Shown here: piece after piece, positions 15,514 to 23,840 of the stretch
How positions within the stretch are numbered: position 1 is the stretch's first letter
Layout of the letters: the number at the start of each line of letters is the position of its first letter
Source of the DNA: Gammaproteobacteria bacterium
GTDB lineage: Bacteria > Pseudomonadota > Gammaproteobacteria > Xanthomonadales > SZUA-36
Length of the DNA: 41,240 bases
Assembly: GCA_030431095.1 (NCBI GenBank)
Contig: JAUIJU010000024.1
Coordinates: 1 to 41,240, forward strand
Reading direction: 5' to 3'
Position numbers and translations under genes: made by a program
Notes under the pieces: model-generated
Database searches by the model: none
What the model was told of the DNA's origin: nothing
The model's input: the letters and a program-made list of their open reading frames with translations, nothing else

Positions 15514-18208
15514 GCGCAAAACGCCGCTCTCCAGGGATGACTGGGCCCGTGTCGACGCCGCCTTCAGCCAGGCGTTGGACCAGGACGAGGAACTGCGCGA
15601 GACCTGGGTTCGTAACACCTGGGCCGACGATCCCGCGTTGCGCGACGCGGTCCTGGACCTGCTGGCCGACGAAGCCCGAGGTGCGCGTTTTTTCGAAGCG
15701 GCGCTGAAGGCGCGCGATGCCGTGGCGGCCGAGGCGGTGGCGGACGAGCCTGGCAGCGTCGACCTGGTCGGCAGTCGAATCGGAGCGTGGCGACTGGCGT
15801 CGTTGATCGCCACCGGCGGCATGGGCGCGGTCTACCGGGCCGAACGTGACGACGGTGAGTACCGACAGACGGCAGCACTCAAGATCCTTCCCGGATGGGC
15901 CACCGATTCACAGTCCATTGCGCGCCTGAGGGCAGAGCGCCAGATTCTTTCCTCCCTTCAGCACCCGCAGATTCCACGACTGCTGGACGGTGGGCGGACC
16001 GGCGACGGATTTCCCTACCTGGTCACCGAGTTTATCGACGGTGTGCCGGTGACGGACTTCGTGGCGCGCAACGACCTGTCCCTGCATGAACGACTGGTCC
16101 TGTTCCTGGACATCTGTGATGCCGTGGACTACGCGCACCGCCAGGGTATCGTGCACCGGGATATCAAGCCGTCCAATATCCTGGTCGACCGTGACGGACG
16201 GCCCCACCTGCTGGATTTCGGTATCGCGAAATTGCACGAGGCAGGCGCTTCGCCGGTGACCATGCCACGCACCGCCACGGGCTTCGCGCCGATGACCCCG
16301 GAGTACGCCAGCCCGGAGCAGCGCACCGGCGGCGAAGTCGGTGTGGCCAGTGACGTGTATCAACTGGGCCTGTTGCTGTTTCGCCTGCTGACCGGAGAGC
16401 GCATGGCGCTACCCGTCGACGCCGGCGCCCGACCCGTCGGTGGCGTCACCCGCCCAAGCACCGCGGTGTTGCGCCAGTCACCGGATCGCCGGCGCCTGGG
16501 CGGTTTGCCGCCATCGGGCGTGGCCCGGGTGCTGCGTGGCGACCTGGACACCATCGCGCTCAAGGCATTGCGGGATGACCCGATCGATCGCTACCGCACT
16601 GCGCGGGCGCTGTCGCGAGACCTGCGGCACTACCTGGCCGGCGAGGCCATCGAAGCGCGCCCGGAGTCGGCCTGGTCGCTGACCCGGCGACTGGCCCGTC
16701 GCCACCCGGTGGCGGCCAGTCTCGCCGGCGCCCTGGTGGTCGTGCTGGTGATATGGGCCGTGAGCCTGTCCTTCTATGCCCGCGAACTGGAGCGCCAGCG
16801 CGACGAGGCTGCGCGCCAGGCGGTACGCGCCGGCGAGGTGCGCGACGTGTTGGTGGATATTTTTCGTCGCAGCGATCCCCTGCAGGCCGATGCGGTGGGA
16901 GGAAAGGCCGCATCGGTGTGGGCGTCGCTGGGTGCGGCGGAAGAGGCGGCACGCGAACGGCTCGACGAGGATCCGGAGGTGCTCGCCGAACTGCTCGATA
17001 CCCTGTCCACCCTGCAGGGCTACGCCGGCAACCGCGCGCGGTCACTGGCGCTGATGGAAGAATCGGCGGCGCTGTACCGGGCATTGGGGCCCGGCTTCGA
17101 AGGCGCCCTGGCGGAGAATCTGTCCGAGCGCGCGAAGTGGACCAGCAGTCGGGACCTGGCCGCTGCCGAAGTACTGCAACGTGAAGCGGAGGCGCTGTTG
17201 CCCGGCCTGCGCGCGCACCAGCCCGTGGCGGCGGCGGGCGTGCTGCTCGACCTGGCCATCATCGCCTACGACAGGGGTGACTGGGAGCAGTCGCTGGCCC
17301 ATCACGATGAGGCGCTGGCGTTGCTGGACGGTCTGCAGGACGCGCCGTGGTCCCTGCGCATCGAGGCGACTTTCGGCAGCGGCAACGCCCTGGTCAGCCT
17401 GGGGCGCCTGGACGAGGCCGAGGCTCGGCTGTCCAAAGCCCTGGCCTCGACGCGGACCCACTTCGGCGACGGCCACTACCGGGTCAGCGGCAGTCTCGCG
17501 GCGCTGTCGCACCTGGAGCGCGGCCGCGGCAATCCCCAGGCTGCGGTGCACTGGGGCGAGGAACTGGTGGCGGTCATGGAGCGCCATGCCGGCGAGGACA
17601 GCGAAGGCCTGCTGGCGGCCCGCAACAACCTGGCCATCGCCTACGACGCGGCGGGTCGTCAGGCCGAGGCCCAGGCCATGCAGCGCCAGGTGGTCGCGAC
17701 CTCGAGACGACTGGCCGGCCCGGAAGGAAACCGCGCCCTTGCCGTGCACCTGAAGAACCTGGCCAGTTCCCTGCACGGCAGCGGCGATCTGGAGGAGGCG
17801 CGGCGCGTGGTGCTCGAGTCGCGCGATCTCATGGAAACCTACCTGCCGCCAGGTAGCCCGGTCCAGGCCACGCCATGGTTCACGCTGGGCCTGGTGGAAC
17901 TCGACAGCGGGCGCGTAGATGCGGCGGAAGTGGCGTTCCGCACCACCTTGTCGCTGCTGGAACCGGCAGTCGGCCAGGAACACGTGCAGGTTCATGTCAC
18001 GCGCTGTTTCCTCGCCGAGGCCCGTCGCCGCCAGGGCCACGGCGGCGAGGCCCTAACCCTGGCGCAGCCGGCGCTGGCGGGCATCCAGGGTGCGCAGCGG
18101 CGCTACCCGGGCTACGAGGAGCGCTGTCGCGAGACCATGGCGCGGCTGCAGGCCCCGGTTGACTTGACCGGGTCGGGCGCGGAACGGGAAGATGCCTCTT
18201 CGCCCTGA
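15503..18208 (+). CDS. Membrane serine/threonine protein kinase with TPR domain
   Basis: The start at 15503 lies inside the sigma-factor gene (11-bp overlap) and gives 901 residues. An N-terminal segment of about 95 residues precedes a complete Hanks-type kinase domain: glycine loop GGMGAV (105-110), invariant Lys127 in AALKIL, catalytic HRDIKPSN (His218, Asp220), DFG (Asp238) and TPEYASPEQ. One membrane helix lies near residues 403-425. About 475 C-terminal residues follow, rich in tetratricopeptide-like helical repeats, and probably sit in the periplasm. All catalytic residues are present, so it should be active. Its partner is presumably the coupled sigma factor; the signal sensed is unknown. 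Confidence 0.93.
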   Translation: MAPERKTPLSRDDWARVDAAFSQALDQDEELRETWVRNTWADDPALRDAVLDLLADEARGARFFEAALKARDAVAAEAVADEPGSVDLVGSRIGAWRLASLIATGGMGAVYRAERDDGEYRQTAALKILPGWATDSQSIARLRAERQILSSLQHPQIPRLLDGGRTGDGFPYLVTEFIDGVPVTDFVARNDLSLHERLVLFLDICDAVDYAHRQGIVHRDIKPSNILVDRDGRPHLLDFGIAKLHEAGASPVTMPRTATGFAPMTPEYASPEQRTGGEVGVASDVYQLGLLLFRLLTGERMALPVDAGARPVGGVTRPSTAVLRQSPDRRRLGGLPPSGVARVLRGDLDTIALKALRDDPIDRYRTARALSRDLRHYLAGEAIEARPESAWSLTRRLARRHPVAASLAGALVVVLVIWAVSLSFYARELERQRDEAARQAVRAGEVRDVLVDIFRRSDPLQADAVGGKAASVWASLGAAEEAARERLDEDPEVLAELLDTLSTLQGYAGNRARSLALMEESAALYRALGPGFEGALAENLSERAKWTSSRDLAAAEVLQREAEALLPGLRAHQPVAAAGVLLDLAIIAYDRGDWEQSLAHHDEALALLDGLQDAPWSLRIEATFGSGNALVSLGRLDEAEARLSKALASTRTHFGDGHYRVSGSLAALSHLERGRGNPQAAVHWGEELVAVMERHAGEDSEGLLAARNNLAIAYDAAGRQAEAQAMQRQVVATSRRLAGPEGNRALAVHLKNLASSLHGSGDLEEARRVVLESRDLMETYLPPGSPVQATPWFTLGLVELDSGRVDAAEVAFRTTLSLLEPAVGQEHVQVHVTRCFLAEARRRQGHGGEALTLAQPALAGIQGAQRRYPGYEERCRETMARLQAPVDLTGSGAEREDASSP

Positions 18209-18222
18209 TTGCGGAGGCCGCC

Positions 18223-18747
18223 GTGGCCCATCAACCCCTGGAATTCACCCCCCTGAACATCGCCGTACTGACCGTGTCCGATACGCGTACGGCCGAAAAC
18301 GACACGTCCGGCGACACCTTGGTAGGGCGTTTGCGGGGCGATGGGCATCACCTGTCGGCAAGGGACCTGTGCCGGGATGACGTCTACGCCATGCGCGCGA
18401 TCGTCTCGGCCTGGATCGCCGACCCGGCGGTGGACGTGGTGATCACCACCGGCGGGACCGGCATGACAGCGCGTGATTCCACGCCGGAGGCCCTGGCGCC
18501 CCTGTTCGATCGTCGGGTGGACGGCTTCGGTGAATTGTTCCGACACCTGTCGTTGGCGGATGTGGGAACCTCCACGCTGCAGTCACGTGCCGTGGCGGGA
18601 CTGGCCAACCGCACCCTGGTGTTTTGTTTGCCCGGGTCCACCGGGGCCTGCCGCACGGGGTGGGACGGCATTCTCAGGGAGCAGCTCGATGGGCGGCATC
18701 GGCCCTGCAATTTCGTCGGCCTGACAGCCGCCCCCGGCCGCGGTTGA
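18223..18747 (+). CDS. moaB: Molybdopterin adenylyltransferase-type protein MoaB
   Basis: The GTG at 18223 has GGAGG 5 bp upstream. The 174-residue product is a MoCF-fold protein with VLTVSDTRTAENDTSG near the N-terminus, then VVITTGGTGMTARDSTPEAL and LPGSTGACRTGWDGIL. MoaB/Mog proteins adenylylate molybdopterin before molybdate insertion. It supplies a step that complements mobA and moeA in the formate dehydrogenase operon. It sits 14 bp after the kinase gene, so it is probably on that transcript rather than with the other molybdenum genes. Confidence 0.9.
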   Translation: MAHQPLEFTPLNIAVLTVSDTRTAENDTSGDTLVGRLRGDGHHLSARDLCRDDVYAMRAIVSAWIADPAVDVVITTGGTGMTARDSTPEALAPLFDRRVDGFGELFRHLSLADVGTSTLQSRAVAGLANRTLVFCLPGSTGACRTGWDGILREQLDGRHRPCNFVGLTAAPGRG

Positions 18748-18761
18748 GCGCGGGGGCGTTT
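18729..18761 (+). terminator. Probable intrinsic terminator after moaB
   Basis: CGCCCCCG (18729-18736) pairs perfectly with CGGGGGCG (18751-18758) around a 14-nt loop, followed by TTT. The 5' arm overlaps the last codons of moaB. It would stop the sigma-kinase-moaB transcript before the convergent DUF3313 gene. Confidence 0.5.
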
Positions 18762-18788
18762 CGCGACGGCGACCTGCCGCGGCCGGGG

Positions 18789-19466
18789 TCAGTCTTTGCC
18801 GTGCGCCTTGTCCAGGGCCTGGACGATGGACTCGGCCCAGCCCTTGAGAATGGTTCTGGCCGCCTGGGTGTTCTGTACCCGACTTTGCCATTGCATGTAG
18901 CCCGCCTGGCGGTCCGCCTTGCGGTCCATGCCCTTGGCCAGCAGGTCGCCGGTGACCGAATCGTAGATTTCCAGGTAAATGGTCATTTCCCCGGCGCTTT
19001 CGGCATAGGTGCGTGACACGCCGGCCTGGTTGGTGTCCGGCGCCTGCACGTCGAGGTTGATGATGGCCGGGCGCAATAACAGGACGTCTTCGGCCGCGCC
19101 GTCGACCACCGGGTAGCCGGCGTCCTGGATCACCTCGCTGAACACTTCCCTGAACTCATCGGCCAGCCGTGTCTTGATGCGATCCATGTCGTTCTGCGTC
19201 ACGCGGATGCCGCGGTCGTAGCGATTCTGCTCACGGCGCCAGTCCTTCTTGAACGCCACGTAGGTGTCGAGGAGGGTGACCCGCTCGTAGCCTTCCAGGC
19301 TGGCGCCCGGCTCCACGTAGACCAGGCCCCACTCGCTGTTCTCCACCAGTTTGAGGCCATCCTCGGTCATTGGCGGCGGCTGTTTGTCTTCCTTGGCCGC
19401 GGCGGATAGCGGCAGGAAGGTGGCCAGGAGCAGGGTGATCACGGTAGTGACAGCGGTGCGTTTCAT
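18789..19466 (-). CDS. DUF3313 family secreted protein
   Basis: The start at 19466 gives 225 residues with a Sec signal peptide (MKRTAVTTVITLLLATFLP, then SAAA before KEDKQ). The rest matches the DUF3313 pattern: an early YVEPGASLEGYERVTLLDTYVAF, then VTQNDMDRIKTRLADEFREVFSEV, and a C-terminal ARTILKGWAESIVQAL. There is no lipobox cysteine, although many DUF3313 members are lipoproteins. Periplasmic location is likely; function is unknown. It is divergent from the DUF4956 gene, with 124 bp between the starts. Confidence 0.75.
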   Translation of the reverse strand: MKRTAVTTVITLLLATFLPLSAAAKEDKQPPPMTEDGLKLVENSEWGLVYVEPGASLEGYERVTLLDTYVAFKKDWRREQNRYDRGIRVTQNDMDRIKTRLADEFREVFSEVIQDAGYPVVDGAAEDVLLLRPAIINLDVQAPDTNQAGVSRTYAESAGEMTIYLEIYDSVTGDLLAKGMDRKADRQAGYMQWQSRVQNTQAARTILKGWAESIVQALDKAHGKD

Positions 19467-19525
19467 GGGCGTTCTCCGGTGGGTTCGACGGGGCGATGGC
19501 GTCAGTCTAGCGCAAAGCCGAGCTT

Positions 19526-19540
19526 CTACGAAGTCCGTAG
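19526..19540. repeat. Inverted repeat CTACG-N5-CGTAG in divergent promoter region
   Basis: A perfect 5-bp inverted repeat with a 5-bp spacer lies about midway between the divergent DUF3313 and DUF4956 starts. It could be an operator, but it is short enough to arise by chance. Confidence 0.3.
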
Positions 19541-19590
19541 TAATTGAATCGCGGCTCGATGGGTTATGCTGGAGAAAACGGGGGAACGCC

Positions 19591-20253
19591 ATGCGTGAAC
19601 TTCGCGACCTGAAGCTCTTTGTCCGCCTCACCGCCTATTACCTGGTCTGGGCGCTGGCGCTGTGGGTGGCCTACGAGTTCGTGCCCGATCTGCATCGCCA
19701 CCTGCCGCTGGGCGTGATCGAGAACCTGATCGGCCAGGAGAACGACCCCACCGGGTTCATCGGTGTACAGATTCACGCATCCAATGTCGCCACCGAGTTC
19801 GGTGGCGTGTTGTGGCTGATCGTCGCCATCCTGGGCGCGGTGGCCGTCATGGTGCCGGTGTCTTGGGTGTACATGGAGATCCGCGAACGCTCCAAGCTCG
19901 ACCAGTCCCTGCTCGAGACCATGATCGTGCTGCCCGTGGCGGTCACGGGCATCGTTCTGATCGTGCACAATTCACTGGCGCTGGCTTTCAGCCTGGCCGG
20001 CGTCGTGGCCGGTGTCCGGTTTCGCAATGTGCTCAAGTCCACGGCCGACTCCCTGTTCATTTTCCTTGCCGTGGGGGTGGGGCTGGCGGCCGGCATTGGC
20101 ATGCTGATGATTGCCGCCATCATGACCCTGGTGTTCAATTACGTGTTTCTGACCCTGTGGGCCCTGAACTACGGTGGCTACGACGAGGCCAAGGTCTACA
20201 TGCGCCGCTCGCGCAGCGAGGAAAAGAAAAAGGATTCAGGCATTTTCGAATGA
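19591..20253 (+). CDS. DUF4956 family membrane protein
   Basis: The 220-residue protein has five or so membrane segments. Its conserved core matches the DUF4956 family: ETMIVLPVAVTGIVLIVHNSLALAFSLAG, then VAGVRFRNVLKSTADSLFIFLAVGVGLAAG. The C-terminus is charged (RRSRSEEKKKDSG). DUF4956 genes in other bacteria are often found beside CotH-like kinases and VTC-type polyphosphate polymerase domains; here a CotH-like gene lies two genes away. A GGGGGAA ribosome-binding site precedes the ATG. Molecular function is unknown. Confidence 0.82.
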   Translation: MRELRDLKLFVRLTAYYLVWALALWVAYEFVPDLHRHLPLGVIENLIGQENDPTGFIGVQIHASNVATEFGGVLWLIVAILGAVAVMVPVSWVYMEIRERSKLDQSLLETMIVLPVAVTGIVLIVHNSLALAFSLAGVVAGVRFRNVLKSTADSLFIFLAVGVGLAAGIGMLMIAAIMTLVFNYVFLTLWALNYGGYDEAKVYMRRSRSEEKKKDSGIFE

Positions 20254-20273
20254 AACCGCGAGGAATCCAGACC

Positions 20274-21533
20274 ATGATCGAAAGTAACGTTTCCCGGGCC
20301 GCCGTTGCGGCCGGGTTCCTGGTGCTGACCCTGCTGGCGACAACCGGCGCCCGGGGTGAGGCCTCGCAGGTGGACGACACCCACTGGACCGGCGTGGATC
20401 GGGTCATCGCGGTGGGTGACCTCCACGGCGACTACGACCAGTACATTCGCGTCCTGCGCGAAGCCGGCCTGGTCGACAAACGCGAACGCTGGTCCGGTGG
20501 CGAGACCCACCTGGTGCAGACCGGCGACGTGCCGGATCGTGGTCCGGACACGCGGCGCATCATGGATCACCTGCAGGAATTGAAGCAGCAGGCGCGGCGC
20601 AAGGGGGGCTACGTGCACACCCTGATCGGCAATCACGACGCGATGAACGTTTACGGTGACCTGCGCTACGTGACCGAAGGCGAGTATGACGCTTTCCGGG
20701 GGCGCAATTCGGAACGTTATCGCGAGGCCCAGTGGGAGCACCACCTGGCGGCGCTGGAGTCGCGAGATCCAGAGGCCTTTGCCGCCATGGACCTGGATGC
20801 GTTCCGCGCCGAGTGGGAGCAGCAGTATCCCCTGGGCTGGGTGGAACATCGCCAGGCCTGGTCCCCGGGAGGGGCATATGGCGACCTCGTCCTGGACGAC
20901 CCGGTGGTGCTCAAGGTCAACGACACCTTGTTTCTGCACGCGGGCCTGAGCGCCAAGTACTGTGAGCTGACGCTGGAAAACATCACCGAGCGGGCGCACG
21001 AGGAGCTGTCGAATTACGATTACAACGATCCGGGCATGATCGAGGACGAATACGGCCCACTGTGGTATCGCGGCCTGGCGACCGGTAATGAGATTCGCCT
21101 GAAGGAAATGGTGGACGCCATCCTGCGTCGCTACGGCGCCAGCCGCATGGTGGTGGGACACACGCCCACGCAAGGCGTGGTCTGGCCGCGTTTCGACGGC
21201 AGGGTCATCCTCAACGACGTGGGGCTGGCGGCATATTACGGGGCGAACTTCGGGTTCCTGGAGCTGAGGGACGGCGAAGCCATCGCGCACTACGCCGACG
21301 GCCATACCCTGCCCATTCCGGCGGACAGCGAGGGGCGCGTCGGATACCTGGAACAGGTGGTGGCGATGAACCCGGGCAATGCCTACCTGCAGTCGAGACT
21401 GGAGCAGCTGCGCCAGGCCGGCGGCGTCAGCCCGGCGCCCGGGCCCGATCCCGACCCGGAGTCACTGAGCGAGGAACAACGCGCCGAGCTGGCGCAGCAA
21501 TTGGCCTGGCTCAACCCCGACAATTGTCGATGA
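20274..21533 (+). CDS. Shewanella-like protein phosphatase (PPP-type metallophosphoesterase), exported
   Basis: The start at 20274 is chosen because AGGAA lies 8 bp upstream and the product then opens with a good signal peptide; an upstream ATG at 20250 overlaps the DUF4956 stop. The 419-residue protein has the PPP phosphatase motifs: GDLHGD (Asp49, His51), GDVPDRG (Asp85, Asp88), GNHD (Asn120, His121), VVGHTPT and a late metal-site histidine in LFLHAGL. The order and MNVYGDLRYV after GNHD fit the bacterial Shewanella-like phosphatases. The E of GNHE is D here. A proline-rich linker (PAPGPDPDPE) is near the C-terminus. Periplasmic phosphatase is the likely role. Confidence 0.85.
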   Translation: MIESNVSRAAVAAGFLVLTLLATTGARGEASQVDDTHWTGVDRVIAVGDLHGDYDQYIRVLREAGLVDKRERWSGGETHLVQTGDVPDRGPDTRRIMDHLQELKQQARRKGGYVHTLIGNHDAMNVYGDLRYVTEGEYDAFRGRNSERYREAQWEHHLAALESRDPEAFAAMDLDAFRAEWEQQYPLGWVEHRQAWSPGGAYGDLVLDDPVVLKVNDTLFLHAGLSAKYCELTLENITERAHEELSNYDYNDPGMIEDEYGPLWYRGLATGNEIRLKEMVDAILRRYGASRMVVGHTPTQGVVWPRFDGRVILNDVGLAAYYGANFGFLELRDGEAIAHYADGHTLPIPADSEGRVGYLEQVVAMNPGNAYLQSRLEQLRQAGGVSPAPGPDPDPESLSEEQRAELAQQLAWLNPDNCR

Positions 21534-22560
21534 GACGCTCCTCTACGTCCTCGTCGGTGGCCAGATCCTCGTAGAACGCCTCGATGTACGCCAGCGCCCG
21601 CTTGCGCTGGCCCTTGGCGAGGTGTTCCTCGTCGTTGAACAGGGCCTCGATGGCGGAACGTCGTTCCTGGTACTCCTCCAGCGCCGGCCGCACGGTGTCG
21701 TTGTGCAGGCAAAAGCCCCGGTACAGGCGCTGGCGAATGTTGCGCACCGGCAGATTGTCGGGCGGCGCGGCGTAGTGGGCGTTGACCAGGCCGGAGGAAT
21801 CGAGGTCGTAGGGAATCACGTTGATGTTGGGCGCCTCGGGGCCGGCGCCGATCAGCCGGCCGTTGTGGCAGCAGAATTCCTCCGGGCTGCTCAGCGCCGC
21901 CCAGTCCAGGTTGCCGATCAGGTACTGGAAGAGCATGAAGCGGCTGGTCTCCATCGGCTCCAGGCGTGACGGCGGAATGTTGTCGATATCGAGTTTTTCC
22001 AGGCCATTGCGCCTGGCCACGTCGTCCGGGTCTTCGATCAGGAAGGCAAAGCGCTCGATGGGGCGCGAATCTTCTGCGTCTTCGGCGTAGTCCATGTCCA
22101 GTCCCTGCACGCGGTAGCTCTTCTCCGTGACCAGGTTGTAGATGCGGTAGCCCAGGAACTCCTTGATGTAGTACTGCTCGTACTTGCTGTTGAACAAGCA
22201 GTGGGTGACCAGCTTCAGGCTGCCGGCGCCGCGGAAGGCGGTGCCTTTCGCCGCGGTTTTGTCGAATTTCAGCCGCAGCGGCGGGAAGTCGCACACGCGC
22301 TTGCGGGTCAAGCCACGCGGACTGATTTCGACCGGAATCGCGACGGGGTTGCCGTCGGCCCCGGTGTAGCGGAATACGCCCTCCCAGGTCCGGTCTTCCT
22401 CCTTGTGGCGCATGATCGTTTTCCACGGCGCTTCCACCCGGGCATCGATCACCGAGTTGGTGGTGAAGATCTTCGCCGGTTTGGGCGCTGCGGTTTCCTG
22501 GGCGTTGGCGGTGGCGGCGAACGCGGCCAGGAAAAGGAACAGGGCAATGCGCAGGGTCAT
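21511..22560 (-). CDS. Secreted protein, possibly CotH-like kinase fold
   Basis: The 349-residue product has a clear signal peptide (MTLRIALFLFLAAFAATANA) and a mature domain I do not recognise with certainty. Its layout resembles CotH-type kinases: PPLRLKFDKTAAKGTAF and LKLVTHC early, then IKEFLGYRIYNLVTEKSYRVQ, then RFAFLIEDPDDVARR. A late NINVIPYDLDSSGLVN contains the DLD expected for metal binding. The nearby DUF4956 gene supports this, because DUF4956 and CotH genes often travel together. The gene overlaps the convergent phosphatase by 23 bp. Alternative: an unrelated periplasmic DUF. Confidence 0.6.
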   Translation of the reverse strand: MTLRIALFLFLAAFAATANAQETAAPKPAKIFTTNSVIDARVEAPWKTIMRHKEEDRTWEGVFRYTGADGNPVAIPVEISPRGLTRKRVCDFPPLRLKFDKTAAKGTAFRGAGSLKLVTHCLFNSKYEQYYIKEFLGYRIYNLVTEKSYRVQGLDMDYAEDAEDSRPIERFAFLIEDPDDVARRNGLEKLDIDNIPPSRLEPMETSRFMLFQYLIGNLDWAALSSPEEFCCHNGRLIGAGPEAPNINVIPYDLDSSGLVNAHYAAPPDNLPVRNIRQRLYRGFCLHNDTVRPALEEYQERRSAIEALFNDEEHLAKGQRKRALAYIEAFYEDLATDEDVEERLIDNCRG

Positions 22561-22620
22561 GGGCGTTCCGGGTGGTGGCTCGCCGCCATTATAGGCAAGC
22601 GGGCGCTCGCCGTTGACCAT

Positions 22621-23463
22621 TCAGTCCAGGAACCGCATCGAGAAATCAATGGCGCGCAGGTGTTTGGTGATAGCACCGGTGCTGATGAAGTCCACGCCGG
22701 TCTCGGCGATGTCACGCAGCGTGTCCAGGGTGACGTCACCGGAGGCTTCCAGTTGCATGCGCCCGTCCGTCTCGGCCACCGCCTGGCGTAGCTGGGCCAG
22801 GGTGAAATTGTCCAGCAGGGCGCGCTGGGCCCCGGCCTCGCGGGCCTCGTGCAGTTCCTCGAGGGATTCCACTTCGGATTCGACCAGCACGTCCGGGTGC
22901 CGTCGCAGGGCCTGACGGACCGCAGGGCCGATCCCGCCGGCCGCGCTGACGTGGTTTTCCTTGATCAGAATGGCGTCGAACAGGCCCAGGCGGTGGTTCT
23001 CGCCGCCGCCGCACCGCACCGCGTACTTCTGCGCCAGTCGCAGGCCAGGCAGGGTCTTGCGGGTGTCCAGCAGCCGTGCCCCGGTGCCCTCCAGGCGGCG
23101 CACGTACTGGCGGGTCACCGTGGCGGTGCCCGACAGGGTCTGGATGAAGTTCAACGCGGTGCGCTCGCCGCTGAGCAGGGCCCGCGCGGGCCCGGAAACC
23201 CGGCACAGTTCCTGGTCGGGCGCCAGCGTGTCACCGTCGTCCACCGACCAGGCCACGGTGAGTGCCGGGTTGAGTCGCCGGAAGGTTTCGTCGAACCAGG
23301 GCCGACCGCAGAACACCGCCGCTTCGCGGCAGATCACGCGCGTGGCCAGGGCGGCGTCCGACGGCAGCAGGTCCGCGGTCAGGTCGCCCGAGCCCAGGTC
23401 CTCGGCGAGGGCGCGCCGAACGTCGTCGGCAACATCCGCCGGCGACGGCGCGCCCGGCGGCAT
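22621..23463 (-). CDS. nadC: Nicotinate-nucleotide pyrophosphorylase (quinolinate phosphoribosyltransferase)
   Basis: NadC converts quinolinate and PRPP to nicotinate mononucleotide in de novo NAD synthesis. The 280-residue product has ALAEDLGSGDLTADLLP at the N-terminus, then ERTALNFIQTLSGTAT, DTRKTLPGLRLAQKYAVRCGGGENHR, ILIKENHVSAAGG, the VESEVESLEEL strand and a closing ISTGAITKHLRAIDFSMRF. These include the substrate-binding Arg/Lys/His residues. The ATG at 23463 shares one base with the Trm112-like stop codon (TGATG), so the two genes are coupled. Confidence 0.96.
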   Translation of the reverse strand: MPPGAPSPADVADDVRRALAEDLGSGDLTADLLPSDAALATRVICREAAVFCGRPWFDETFRRLNPALTVAWSVDDGDTLAPDQELCRVSGPARALLSGERTALNFIQTLSGTATVTRQYVRRLEGTGARLLDTRKTLPGLRLAQKYAVRCGGGENHRLGLFDAILIKENHVSAAGGIGPAVRQALRRHPDVLVESEVESLEELHEAREAGAQRALLDNFTLAQLRQAVAETDGRMQLEASGDVTLDTLRDIAETGVDFISTGAITKHLRAIDFSMRFLD

Positions 23464-23729
23464 CAGAAGTCCTGGAACTGCGTGGTGCCGATGCCCAGGT
23501 CCTCGAGCAAATGGGGTATCCCGTCGACAACGGGGTAGATGACTTTGCCGTCCTCGGTGACCAGGGCCTCGTCCAGCGTTTCGGTGACGCGTTCGCCGTC
23601 CACGTACAGCGCCTTGCCTTCGGCAATCGATGCATTCAGCGTTTCGAGCCTGGCGGGCGACAGGCGCGTCAGTGGCGTGCGCGACACGGGGCAGCAGAGA
23701 ATTTCCAGCAATTTTCCGTCGATGGGCAT
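23463..23729 (-). CDS. Trm112 family protein
   Basis: The start at 23729 gives 88 residues beginning MPIDGKLLEILCCPVSRTPL and containing GKVIYPVVDGIPHLLEDLG, the two hallmarks of the Trm112/YcaR family. In this copy the second cysteine pair of zinc-binding members is absent, as in many bacterial homologues; the C-terminus GIGTTQFQDF is an extension. Trm112 proteins activate methyltransferases in eukaryotes and archaea; the bacterial role is poorly defined. It is directly coupled to nadC downstream. Confidence 0.88.
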   Translation of the reverse strand: MPIDGKLLEILCCPVSRTPLTRLSPARLETLNASIAEGKALYVDGERVTETLDEALVTEDGKVIYPVVDGIPHLLEDLGIGTTQFQDF

Positions 23730-23840
23730 GGGGGGTGAGCAACGGTTTGAACCGCTGGCCATTGTACGCCTTCCCTGGCGTATCGGCAGCGTCGGCGCTG
23801 TTAGAATCGGGGCTCTACCACGCCAAGGGCACCGCACCCA

